From: Oxytricha trifallax
Lineage: Eukaryota > Ciliophora > Spirotrichea > Sporadotrichida > Oxytrichidae
Reading direction: 5' to 3'
Length of the DNA: 64,000 nt
Assembly: GCA_000711775.1 (NCBI GenBank)
Contig: ARYC01000355.1
Location: 84,638-148,637, forward strand
How positions within the stretch are numbered: position 1 is the stretch's first letter; each line of letters opens with the position of its first letter. Both the position numbers and the translations under genes were made by a program. A model generated the notes under the pieces. The model had not been told where the DNA came from. It made no database searches and was given only the letters and a program-made list of their open reading frames with translations. This document shows, piece by piece, positions 1-13,000 of this stretch.

Positions 1-40
1 AAATTAATAAAAATCTTAAACTTGATGTTAATTTTAAACA

Positions 41-3000
41 TCAAAAATGTTAATTTAGATTAACTTATCCATTGAGAACTTGTTAATCAAATCCATGAGG
101 ATCCCAAGCAGGTCTCTATGAACCATCAATCTCACCGGCATGTTAATTTCCTGAAGCAAGTGAATGATTTGAGCCTCCTATGATAGCTCCACAATCAGGG
201 CATTTACTCTATTCCATTGCACCTCCACACTCTCCAATTGCATAGTAATGACCATTAGGACACTTGAAAAATCTACCATTTCCTAGACCCATAGCATTTA
301 CTATCATCTAAGCTGTCTCCTTGAAATTATAGTCTTTATCCATAATTTCAGCTTTCTTTCTCATCTCAGATTTGATAGAGTCCTCTACAATAAACTTTAA
401 ATATAATAATGCAGTTTTACTATAAATGAAACCTAAATAAACTTTGATTTGAGTATTTTGTATATTGATACCCTGCAGAAACTAACAAAATCTTAATAGA
501 GATATTCAGGTTAATGAGTGTCTGAATATACTCTGAAAGTCACTATAAAACTTAGAAGCTCTAGTTTAATAGCACAATTTCTCAAAAGTCCTTCACTACT
601 TCCAGCTTTTTAATACAATAATGCCCATTATTAAAGCAGCTTTTTAATCTAATATATATCCGTAGTAATGTAATTTTCAGCTCTCTTTTGGAGTGAGTAA
701 TTTAGTTAATTTTTAGCATTGAAAATAATTCTAGAAATAAGAAAACAATCTAAAAGGAGAATTAAAATATATTTAAAAACCGCAACTATGTCTCAACCGG
801 TTTCTTTTGGAGTTAAACTAAGTTAATATTTTTTGTTATTGAATTGTATATGTTATAAAGTTTAATCACACTTGGTTGCTAAATTATCGTACTGCTTCAT
901 TAACTATAAATGTGATTAAATGTTCTTAATCTTTATTTGATTCATATCTTAAAGAGTGGAATTGATTTAGCTTTGATATCTTAAACATTTCTTAATAGGT
1001 GTTTTACATTTTGGACATTCTGCAAATTTATAATTTAAATTTAAATTATAAATTTTACCTGTCCTTCATTCCTAGATGTTTAGGAGTGATTATATAAATC
1101 AATAATTGTACATTAAATCTTTATATATTAATATCCTTATTGTTTGAATGAATTTATCAAGGGAAGAAGATTCCAAAATGTGACCACAGTCTATCACAAC
1201 AAACTTTGCTTTATCTTCATCTTCTGTTCCAAAGAAAATTTCGAAGGTTTCATTAACATAAAAAACAAATTGATCATGCTAAGGCTAACAAATTTTACAA
1301 ACTTTTGGACAACTATCTCCACATAATCCAATGCACCTATGACCACATTTGAGAATTTTTGAGCATCTTGATTGGCATAGCTTCTTGTTACAAGGCTAGC
1401 TGCATTTCTTTTCGCATTTGAAATGTTCGCAATTTATTTCACATTGCTCCATACTTTTTTTCCCAATAAAATTGTATAAATTATGATACAAAGCACACAG
1501 GGTTCATAGCATTTCTTGGGGCATTTGCTATGAACACATTTTGTTTCACATTTCAGTTAGCAAAGCATTGACTGCTTCCCACAAGTAGATTTGTTAGTAT
1601 GACCACATTAGAACACATTGTCTATTTTTTCATTGCAAATTCCATGAAAATCTTTCATTTAGCATTCACCACATTTTTCTTTGCAAAAATGTCCACAATC
1701 TAGCTTTGCTCCACATATTTTAGGACATCCGTGCTTATCAGTCAAGGCAAATTCTTCAGGATCCAGATAACATTTAATCTCATGATTGTGCCCACAAGGC
1801 AATGTCTTTTCCACATTTACTCCGCATTTTTATTTTTCACAGTCTTATTTTAAAAGTTAATTATAAATATAAATAAAACCCATTCTAATATTTGTGAAAA
1901 TAAAGTTTGAGGGGTTTCGATACATATTTGAAATTTTTCCATTTATAAAATATAAAATTAAATTCTTCAAATTTGATATTATTTTGTTACTTCGCTAATT
2001 TGATATATGATAGATTTTTAAAACATTGGAATATGTTTATTTCTTTACGACAAATGTTAAAATATACTTAAAAGCTATTTTTTTGTTACTTTTGTTGATA
2101 TAATAAAATATATGGAATATTATGAAATTTAATTTAAACACAGAAGTTTATATAAGTTTGTATGATCCTTTAATTTTTATTCTTTAGGTTAATTAAATAA
2201 AAACTTTATGTTAAAATTGTAATAAATAAACTTGTTATTTATTTTCTTAATAATTTCATAATATATTTTAATAGAAAATTTGATTGTGTATTTTTCATTA
2301 TAAATTATATTATTTAATTTTTATATAGAAAATTAATATTTTAAAATATTTTCATATCGATGTTAAATATCAGGTTTATCCTTAAAATATAATATCATAT
2401 AAATCTACATAGCAATCTTTCGTACATTTGTGACCGCATGGTTTAACTAAAACGCAAATTTTATAATTTTATTGAAAAGATAAAATATAAATATAATTAA
2501 TTGATAAAAAATCTAAAAATAATGAAGTTCAAGCATTTACAGTTCATTATATCATTATATTGAAGCTGAAAATATCGCTTTATATTATAACTATTTTTTT
2601 TATTTTATTAATAATCTTTTGGTAATATAAAAGCTTAACCCATTAATTATTTAATTCTAATGAATTTTTTTATTTTATAATATATATATATATATATATT
2701 ACTACTACTTTTAAAAATACTGCATTGCTTTATTTCGCAAGGTGATTTGCATTAAGCTTTTTCAAATTCTGAACACTGGACATTCTGATTATGCTAACAT
2801 TTATCGAAAATTTTCTCAACAATTTGTCTGCAAGGTTGTAATTGCCCTTTGCATTAGAAACATTTATAGTTACATTTATGACCACATTTATGTTCTCTTT
2901 CACAAGATTTCAAGCATTTATACTTGCTATGTCCAGTAGAATCAAGAATAGTTTACTCATAATATATTATAACTGGAATTAAAATGGGATTTAAATAAGT

Positions 3001-6000
3001 AAATCTATAATTGACAAATATTAGCAAAATGTTAAGGCTTTGTATATTTGAAGGAGTTATTTCCATTTGATAGGAATTAAAAATTAATAGTTTTAATTAT
3101 GGCATTAATAATCAGCTTTTCCTTGTTTGATGAGGCAGTTAACTTACTTATTTTCTTGTGAACAGCTTAAATATAATATTGAGGAAGTATCTACGAAGCC
3201 AGTTAATGTGCTCCTTCTATACCTTATTTTCTATTTAGAAATTCATTTATTTTACATATTCAATTTTATTCCTGCAGTAATGACACAAGCTTTAGCATGT
3301 ATGACCGCATTCCATTCTTATGTTACAAGCGAGTTTACATCCACCTTCAGGTACTTCTTAGAAATCCTTTGGAACTTTCACTTTTGTCACAATTTTATGA
3401 TTAACGCAGCAAAGATTCAAAGTTTACCCAATGAACTCATTCTTTTTAAGATATTCAAGAACTTTTTCCCAGAGCATGCTCTATTCGTCTAGAGTTACGA
3501 ATTGCTTCTTTGTTTGTTAGTCAACGTACTTATAAAGGCAACTTGAGTTTCCAAAAATAAACATACCATGCTTTGCTCTTGACAATGCCACGCATACTCT
3601 ATTACTTACTTTGAGATAGCCTATATCATTTCTTTGGTTAGATCTGACCAAAGAAAGTATGATGATGTCATTTTCTTCACCCTAAAAATTGTCTACTGTT
3701 ATTACCTTAATCTTTCTGATTGGATGTTCATTTGGAAAGTTTTAAAGTTTTTTCTTGATAAGTGATGATTAAGCCATGTACAAAGAGAGTACGGTAATTT
3801 TCTCTGGATCATAACCCTACTGTAACAAGTAAAATGAAAACTTCTCAATCATTTCAGCCTCAAAGTTATTCATTTTTGACATGTTTCCCTCATCATAATC
3901 CTCTTCGTTTTGATGATCAAAGAAGTATACACTCTTTTCAATTCCTTTGATATCTGGGTACTTTTTAACTCTTTAATCATCTTCTAAGTTTGGATATAAA
4001 AATCGAATCATTTCAGATATTTCTGGCCTCATTCTTCTCTAATTTAGTAAAGTAACATACTCGAAGTCATTCTTGACAAGTCTTTCAAATAGAGACATGT
4101 TTAAATTGTAATTCTTTTCAAGCTCAAAAACTGCAGGTGAGGGTCTTAATTATTGATGATCTCCAATAAGAACCACTTGCTCAGTTTTTTAACTAAGAGC
4201 AGTCAGAATATGAGCTTCAAAAACCTCTGCGGCTTCTTCTACAATTACTATGGAATTTTGTTATAAATTTCAATAATTTTTTAGAAAAAATTTGATATCA
4301 CTACTATTTTAACAAATCAAACAAAAATTGTATAGGAATCATAATTTAAGTAAGTTATAGAATAATAATTTAAATAAGTTATTGAGTCATAATTTAAGTA
4401 AGTTATACCAGGCTTAAGTAAGATATTGAAATTTGAATTTTTTTTATCGAAAGTCTAAAAATCTCTAAAATAGAAATCGGATATGTTATACATATTAATC
4501 CACAATAAAGTTATAAAAAGTTAATGAGAACCATATGTTTACTTTTTGGATGCTCCCTATTGAGAGAAAATTTATTCGATGATGAAAATAAAGTGCTAAT
4601 ATTCTATAAGCTGACTTTATGCATTTATTCAATTGTATACCTAATACTAAGTTTTTTAAATTGATGAGCTTAATCAATTCTTTTAAAAATAAGAATGGAA
4701 AAGTTCTAGTTTTTCAAAATATCATTAAATTTTGCACAACCTGTTGTAGTCATTGCAACAATATCTGCTTGCATTATAGCTTTAATTTAAGTCATTTCAT
4801 CCTATAGCTTTCTTTGTTTAAAAAGCCTTTCACATTACTATACAAGCTCAGTTATTTCTGTGGTGTTTATATTTCTATCATCCCTACAATAGTAATTATT
4901 AAGAGACCATCTTTGTTAGAGACTAAGATTGTAAGGACCATAGAATTCAGTATCTACTTAAACTGCTTAATTAAATTATAAACAATACAGACCACTCAAT
5001 TTCATAACTACAATCTTGAATCTTTTTGACAATGAATTTAATAAATCCTAAACACCCATAAACCCCAAAAAATTCAAGACACTCAAAGTTAGATTTATGT
5101 GTAAGGAAATTTAAGATTTCGAGGAAAAATTCAAAAATTCAGGCTTATAGAAATTTAGAAGGAGCCTAACAATTCTTAATATCGTTTCCCTTCTTATATA
5201 CATTCTTCAAGAGTTCTTGAATTATCGAATATTGGTGTTTGAAACTAGCTTCTGTATAATGATGTAAGTAGATTATATTTATCTTGTAGAATTTTAATAA
5301 GAATCTTTTTATCTTCAGAATCGAGATTCATTTCATCATCATCGTCTCTCATTTAATCTAACTCTCTTTAATCCACATCATCTTCATTGAATTCTCCAAA
5401 ATCCATATAAATTATTTGTAAAAAAATAAAGCATATTTCAGTATTAGAATCTTTTCCAAACATCTTAAGCATATACTTTTAAATCTATGATCCCAAGCCA
5501 AAATAGTACGCAAATATCTTAGTCTTAAGTAATTTTTTTAAAGAATGATGTTACTTTCTTCTCTATCTCTTTAACTTTATAATTTCCAGAATTCTCTCTA
5601 ATTATTTATTGTAAAACAAGATTGACCTACTTCCAAAATCCATTATAGATATCGTCGATTAACTTTGAAACGTAGTTTATTCTTGAATTTATAATTCCTA
5701 ATGAATTTAGTTAGAAATTTAACTTTTTTAAAGTTAAACTATCTGAAGCCTAGTCTAGTTGTTCAATTGTTTGTCCATAGCTTCTTGGATACTTTATGTT
5801 ATTATTCTTGATATAATCTCTCATTTAGTTCTGTTTTAAAGATTCATCTTTGCATCTCCCACCAAACCTTATGAAATTGCTTGTATAGTTGCTTATTAGA
5901 TGCAAGAATTAATCTAATGCATGATTTGTGTAGCAAACTAGCAATATTGGACCTTTTTCTTTTCTCCACAAGTCTTTGTTTTCAATCATTAACCTGACAT

Positions 6001-9000
6001 AATGTTCTCCTACGTAAGTTTTACCAGTTCCTGGGGGCCCTTGAATGATTGCAAGCTCTTTATAAAAGCAAGTTCGGATTGCTTGAGTTTAACTGTTGTC
6101 AAAAGAAGCCTTTTAAATTCCAAGATTGATTCTTTAATTGAAATAATTCAGCTGTCCATATTAATCTAATTCAGCTAGTAATGGAGGAGGATCTATGTTA
6201 CATTATAGAATAAAAAAATAGGTATTTAAAGTTTTGAGTCTGTTCACCAATCAAATATTTCCTAAGTGGCAAATCTTCCCATTTGTCCATGTCCTTTATT
6301 TTTTAGAGCACATGCTTATAGGATTCGAAGTAAGCAGTAGACTCGATCATTTTGAATTGTAGGCCTTTGTTTTTAAGATAGAAATCTAGGACTGTGTTTT
6401 GCTTCTTTTTATAATTAAAGCTTTAATTATCGTCATCTGATAAATCAGAGTTATCCAAGTTTACGAAATTCTATTTTTCATTGACTTCTCCCTCTATGAT
6501 TAGCTCAACTGTAATATCTGCGAAATTATGCACTCTAGATGTTTCAGTCATTTAAATAAAAAGAAAGAAATATATATTTTTCTCTGGTCTCTTTCAACAA
6601 CTATGCAAAAGTTGATTGATTTAAAATTGTCATTGCTTATCATCAGCAAAGACCCAGGTAACAATTATTGCTTGGTAAATATGATTTTAAAAAAGAAATT
6701 TGTTAAATTAGTATTTTCTTTCAGTGTTTCATTATCAGAAATATGGATGTCTAATAATTAATCAAAGCTTAATTTTCAATTAAAATATAGTTAAAGATTA
6801 ATAAGTTATAATTTATTATCCATTTAATATTTGTGGAAGTAGTCTTTTATAATTATAGAAATTTATTTCAATATTTAATTTTTTTTATTTGAATTATAAA
6901 TATATAAAATTTTAATTTATTAAATTGAGTTTTTTAAAATTTTCATAAACAAAATAACCGTTAAAATGAATGATAAAGTTGTACAGCTAATTATAATTTT
7001 TCTTTAAAAGTTAAAAAGAACTATCTAAATCCAAACTATAAAAACAATAATAAAAACTCAATTAATATTGAATACTTTAATTCAATTTCTTTGATGAGTT
7101 CCAATTCTAAGATCTATCATCATAGATTCTAATTATCATGGTAAGACCTTGATGAACTCTTGTAATAAACTTAATTAAAATTACTCTTTAAAAAAATAAC
7201 TTTATATATATATATATATAATTTAATGACATCATTAATTGACACATTTAAATCCCTAAACATTCTAAGTATTCATTCTAATAAAACTATAAATCTACAT
7301 GTTAAGTTATATGCTATTATTTGTATATTTAGAAATTTAATGAATTATTTATGATAGATTGCTTAATTATGGGATTTTATAATTCTCAAATACTCTGCAC
7401 CCACTATTTCTTAGCTCATTAGAGAATTCTTTCTGATTCATTTGCATAGAACTATTATAAAATCTTTAACATCTTAAAAAACTTACGATTGCATTAATTT
7501 AAGGCCTTTTCTTAAAGGATCAATTGCGTCTTCTCTAAGAAGTCTGAAAATTAAATCCAGATAGTCATGTTTATCTATGAATCTTCCTCCTTAAGCTGGC
7601 ATTGCCCTTAGGAAAACACAATAATAATGTTTTAATAAAATTAGAAAGGTTTTCCTGGTTGAGTAAAAAAGAATATAAACATGTTAAAAATTATTTGTAA
7701 GCTCTTGTAAGGTAGGTATGATACTGATATTCTAAAAGTCATCGGGAGGCTTGACTTTGTATTATTTTGAGAATCATAAGAAAAAAAACTAAATAATTTA
7801 TAGTCTTCATCTTTATTTTTAGCGGCAGCTCTTCTATCTTGTTTTATTTGCTATTCTTTGAACTTTTCATGCATTATTAAAACTCTAGCATTTTTCTACT
7901 TCTCTTTGAGGTCTTTTGACATTTAGCTTAATTTGTTTACTTCAAGCTATAAATTATCAAAGTCATCATATTAAAAGAATTAATTTATAATCATATCTAT
8001 CCTTTAAATAAGGGAGTTCATCTTTAATGTAGCTTCTTAGATTTGCGATTGGGAACTTGTCTGCTTAAGATCTAAACTTCTCGAGCAGAAGATTGAATAA
8101 TTCAATCATAGTCTTAAGGTCTTCAAGTCTTTCCAAGAAATTAGACATACTTTTCATGCTAGAGCTTAGCTAAGAGAAGTAAGTACTTGCTATATTTTAA
8201 TAGAAGTTTGATGCATTGAATGCAGAGTATAAGAAAATAAACAAAATGGAATTAGAAAATTTTCTCATTCCAATAGAGATAATTTAATAGATTAGTATAT
8301 ATTGTTCTTGTATTCTTAATAAATTAAAGACTTGTCCAATAGAAGATTATGCAGTACTCTAATGAAGAGTGAGTATAATCCTACTGAGAAATTTGTTATA
8401 TTAATTGTCTCTGTTAATGAAGAATAGTCATTAAGTTTCTCTACAATCTGATCAGAATTAAGTCTTAGTAAAGCTTCCAAATCTTTATAAGAAATAAATC
8501 TTGCTTTTTTACTTGGCTATTATTGTGAATTTTTGTTGCCAAAATTTTAGGGTTTTTTGTCAGATTACTGAATGAAATTTTTGTGGTACTATTTTTAATC
8601 AGAATTTTAATTTTTCTAAAATCTTGTGAATACATCTGATTCAGGACTTGGAGGTTTTTTCAAGAATCCTTATGTTTATTGAGGTTTTACAGATCTATTA
8701 AACCAGCTTTCTAATAATTATATTGACAAATATTTTAAATTCTTGTACGACTCCTCGTACTGTAAATCCACCTTGTCCTCTTGTTGTTTGAGTATTTATT
8801 TATTCTTTATCTTCTTCAACTTGGCCTAAATAGAAAAAGAAGTTATTTACAATTATATAAAGTAATAAATCAATATTAGGTTCTTAGAATATATAGTACT
8901 AAAATTATAGTATATTTATATTTTTTGTTGTACTTTAATATAGAAATTATTATATAAATCACAGTTAAATAGTTAGTACAACTTACCAAAAGTAGGGCGT

Positions 9001-9131
9001 TTCTTTTTATTTTGATTTCCACCTCTGAAGAATCTTGGTCTCTCTGACTGCTCCATTTAATTTCCTTCGTTATTTCTCTAGTTGATAATTAATCTTTTCA
9101 TTTGAAGATTTATGTTTCTGAAACTTTCCAT
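41..9131 (-). CDS. ZNFX1-like SF1 RNA helicase with NFX1 zinc fingers (paralogue A)
   Basis: Span of a multi-exon gene using TAA/TAG as Gln. The start ATG at 9131 opens a Q-rich exon ([13 protein letters not shown]), followed by a GTAAG...TTTAG intron of about 160 nt. A conserved helical block ([20 protein letters not shown]) lies at about 8280-8520. The helicase core shows GPPGTGKT (6017-6040), EEAAE (4225-4239), GDHQQLRP (about 4141-4168), [19 protein letters not shown] (about 3664-3705) and [13 protein letters not shown] (about 3550-3590). NFX1-type C-x-H-x-C fingers run from about 3330 to 1330. The RZ finger ([27 protein letters not shown]) ends near 170, and TGA is at 41-43. The domain order matches ZNFX1, which binds RNA in small-RNA and antiviral pathways. 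The exon is split by an insertion at 4256-4700 whose removal restores [18 protein letters not shown]. Family assignment is strong; the cellular role is inferred. Confidence 0.85.
2681..2699. repeat. TA microsatellite
   Basis: A run of alternating T and A lies in an intronic stretch of paralogue A. A second, similar run occurs at about 7201-7219. Confidence 0.7.
4256..4700. mobile_element. In-exon insertion in paralogue A flanked by a 6-bp direct repeat
   Basis: The exon between the motif [12 protein letters not shown] and the EEAAE box is interrupted by 445 bp flanked by atggaa at 4250-4255 and 4695-4700. No GT-AG borders are visible on the minus strand. Its length is not a multiple of three. 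Deleting it with one repeat copy gives an uninterrupted frame matching the paralogues. No clear terminal inverted repeats were seen. It contains the short tandem repeat at 4333-4425. Confidence 0.7.
4333..4425. repeat. Short tandem repeat, about four units of ~24 bp
   Basis: Four imperfect copies of a unit close to ataatttaagtaagttat occur in a row inside the insertion of paralogue A. The last copy is shortened. Confidence 0.7.
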
Positions 9132-10094
9132 ATGTTAAGTTTATATAGATACCTTAAAGCTTTAAAGTTTATTAATTATTAAATTAATTAAGATTTGCCT
9201 TTTATATCTTGAATTTTAAGTTAAAATATAAAATAAACAATTTTAAATCATATAATAAAATTAAAAATTTTTAATTTTCCTATTTAAATGTATATTAAAA
9301 TGTAAATTTATCAAGTGAATAGGTTTTGACACATTTAAAATTATAATTTAAATAAAAATATGCTTAAATAAAATATTTTGATAAATTTTATATGAGGTTT
9401 TAAAAAAAATATTAATGGTTAAATTCTTATAGGAATAAAAAACTATGCACTTTCTACAATTTGAAAAGAAATAATAATAAATTTAATTTTTGGAATTTTT
9501 AATAAAATAAAAATAGTAATATTAGATTTTTTTCATACCAAAATATTAATTTTTGTTCTCAAATTTATTTTTATAAATAATATTTTTGATTAGAAATTTA
9601 TTTAGATTTAATTTTGAAATGTTATCTTTTAAGTTTTAAGAATTAATTAATTATTCCCACAAAAAATGCATTAATTCTATAAATTATATGAATCTGTAAT
9701 TTTTAGTCAATTTTTTTGTAATACTATCTAGCTCTTACTATACAAAAAATATATAAGAGAATAAAAAATATGAGAATATTGATAGAAAATACTCATTATA
9801 TAGCTTTTTAGATATTTGCTAATGATTAATACAAATTTTAATAAATCATGACATTTTAAAAATTAAAAACTATTTATTAAAGCTTCTAGAATATTAACTT
9901 AAATATGATATTTTTATATTTAATAATTACTATAGTTTTGTTAAAAATTTATGTAGATCAATTTTGAATTATAATGTAAATAAAAAAAGAATTATAAATG
10001 TAATTGATAATTTTCTGTGTGAATTGTTTTGTATTTTTTTAATTCAATAAATTCCATAAAATATAATTAATGTTCTAAAATAAGAAATTAATCA
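9132..10094. other. Intergenic A+T-rich spacer between A and B
   Basis: No coding pattern, RNA gene or repeat was recognised on either strand. The stretch lies upstream of the start of A and downstream of the stop of B, so it should hold the promoter of A, but no defined site can be named. Confidence 0.6.
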
Positions 10095-13000
10095 TCATTC
10101 TTCTTTGTCTTCTAAACCACTTAAAATTTGTGGTTAATAATTTTAAGGATCCGATGAAGCTCTAATTGAATCATTAACTTCATCTAAATCTTCAATCTAT
10201 TAAAATTAATCTTGGCTAGGCCCTCCAATAGTTTCTTAACACTTCGGGCATATTCTTTCATTCTCAATTTCTTCACAGCGACCACTCTCAATAAAATGAG
10301 CATTTGGGCATTTATAATAGAGTCCAGTACCCAGACTATTCGCTAGCCCAATTATCCCGATTATTTCTCTGTAATTAAAATGACTGTCTATCAGTTCTGC
10401 CTACTTAAACATTTCAACTTTTTTATCTTTAGGAAGAACGAACTTCTGGTCAAGTATTTACTTAATATAATCGTGGCACAAGTCAGTTTATTCTTTATCA
10501 GATTATCTGTTCATATTATAATGATGTATGAACGTTCCATATGCAACTAAATTAACAAATCAAATATAAAATAAATTGTTTAAATAAAGTCAAACTAAAA
10601 AATTAAATTTTCAAATAAAATTAGAAAATTATTATTGAATTAGATACTACAATTTCAATTCATTTATTTTTAATTATTTTACTTTATATAGCTCATTAGT
10701 TCTAATTTGATTGCACAGTCTCTTAAAATAGATTCATTATCTTTCGATTTGCCGTACACATATTCCCAACGTTTAAATATTAAGACTATATTTTTCTACT
10801 GATCAATTTCAATATCATTTAGTCTAATTTCAAGCTAAAATAAAATTAAATTTAAATTAAAATCATTTTTATTATTCAATTTTACTTAAATCTTATTGGA
10901 AGCAATTTAAATTTCTCCATTAAAAAGTTATGTTTGTCAAGAGTTCTGCGCTTAATTTAAATATAAATATTATTAAGATATTTAATTTGGTTCATATCTT
11001 CTAAAGTCTAATTTATTTAATTTTGATATTTTAGACATTTCCTGATGCTTTGTTGGCATTTTATACATTTAGGAAGTTTCATAATTAAATAATTTTATAA
11101 ATTCACTTGTCCTTCTTCTTTCCAAGTTTAATTTTAATAATAAATTGCTAAAATATGTTTAGATTTCTTTATCAAGACTATTTGAATCTAAAATATGGCC
11201 ACAGTCAATTTATACAAAAGTAGCTTCAGAATCTTGTTCAGAACCATATGCTAAAGAGAATACTTCAAAATATTAAAATATTTGAATTTTAATTCATGAT
11301 CAGGATTGCAGATTCTACATATTTAAGGGCATTTCTCTCCGCATAAACCAATACAATTATGCCCACATTCAAGAATTTATTCGCATTTTTAAGTACAAAG
11401 CTCTTTGTTACAAGGCTCTGAACATTCTTTATCGCATTAAAAATGTTTACATTTAATAGAGCAAGTTTCTGAACTAATCATAAAATTAATTAATAAAACA
11501 CAGCACGCATGGTTCATAGCATTTTTTGGGACATAAACTATGAATGCATTTATTTTCGCATTATTCTTGACATAAAATTGATGCTGTACCACATTTTTAA
11601 GTTGCTACATGTCCACATTAAAAGGTCCTCTCTATCTGAAATTCACACTTCTTATGTAAATTATCTTTCTTGCAAGTTCCACAATTTCCTTAACAATTAT
11701 GACCACAGTCTAATTTAGCATTGCACTTATTATAGCAACTAAAATTGTTCTCAAACTCTTTGGGATCCTAATAACATTTTAATTCTACCTCGTGACCACA
11801 TGGTAGTGTTTTAACAACATTAACTTAAAATATGGTAAATATTATTAAAAAACTCCACACTTTAAATTAGAGCAATCAATATGACACGGTTGTTTGCACG
11901 AATGTCCGCATGGCTTTACAATTTTGCATTGTTTGGTTTCATCCCAAATTCTTAAGCCAATTATTACTGATTTATAAAAATTTCTTATCTCATTCAAAAT
12001 TTTAAGAAAAAGTATTAAATTGAATTGATTTATAATTTTATTTAAATTGCAATTTATTTTAATTAATTAAAGATTGTATTAATATTTAACACTTTATCAA
12101 AAATTTAATAACGATGTTATACTATATATTACTATTACGTTAAGAATCACGCTTTATATTCGACGAAAAATTTGATTTTAAATATACTTTTTAACATAAA
12201 ATATTTTAAAAGTAAACCAAACTTATTTCAAAATCTTAAAAGAAAATAACTAGATCATATTCATTTTCAACTTTAATTAGATATTTTATACAAAAATATA
12301 TACATGATATAAAGTGAGGGGTCAAATTGTTCATTACATTTCGATGATTTTTTCAAATTGCACTATACATTTTTGGTATGACCACATGATTAAAATGTTA
12401 TATCTATCTTTTTATACCCATTAATTTTAGAAATAAGAAATTAAATTCATAAAATTTTATTGAGTTTTAAATGTCTATATATAAATGATTAATAATAATT
12501 TATTTCTCACTTTTGATTTTAAATTGGTAATGTTTAATTTTTTTTATTTTTCTTATTTTACAAATACTTTCAATAAACTAGTTTTCTCCAAATTTAATTG
12601 TTAACTAAAGTATTTATAAAAATTAGTCTAAATTATTACTAATCCATGTTGACGAAGAGGAATACAAAATTACGACTTAGTTATCTTGAATGCAAATGAT
12701 GTAAGTAGAAAATGGGAAAATTTAAAAAACACATATTGCTACTCATTGAGTCGTTTGAGAAATAAATGCTGCATACACAACTTCTGGAGAAATGTAATCA
12801 GGAGTTCCAAAAATAAGTAGGGTAGGTAAATAATTCTAAAAATCCTAATGCCATCTTTAATAATTTATGGCTCCTATATATTATACATATATTAGTAATA
12901 ATTAATATTGATTATTATATATTAGAAATCTCTATTTAAATTTTTATCTTTTTTTTAAATTTCCTTGCCTTAAGCGATTCACTACACTACTACTATTTAT

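Noticed and set aside
3127-3492. 121-codon plus-strand frame
   Set aside because: Antisense to zinc-finger and helicase C-terminal exons of A that match the paralogues.
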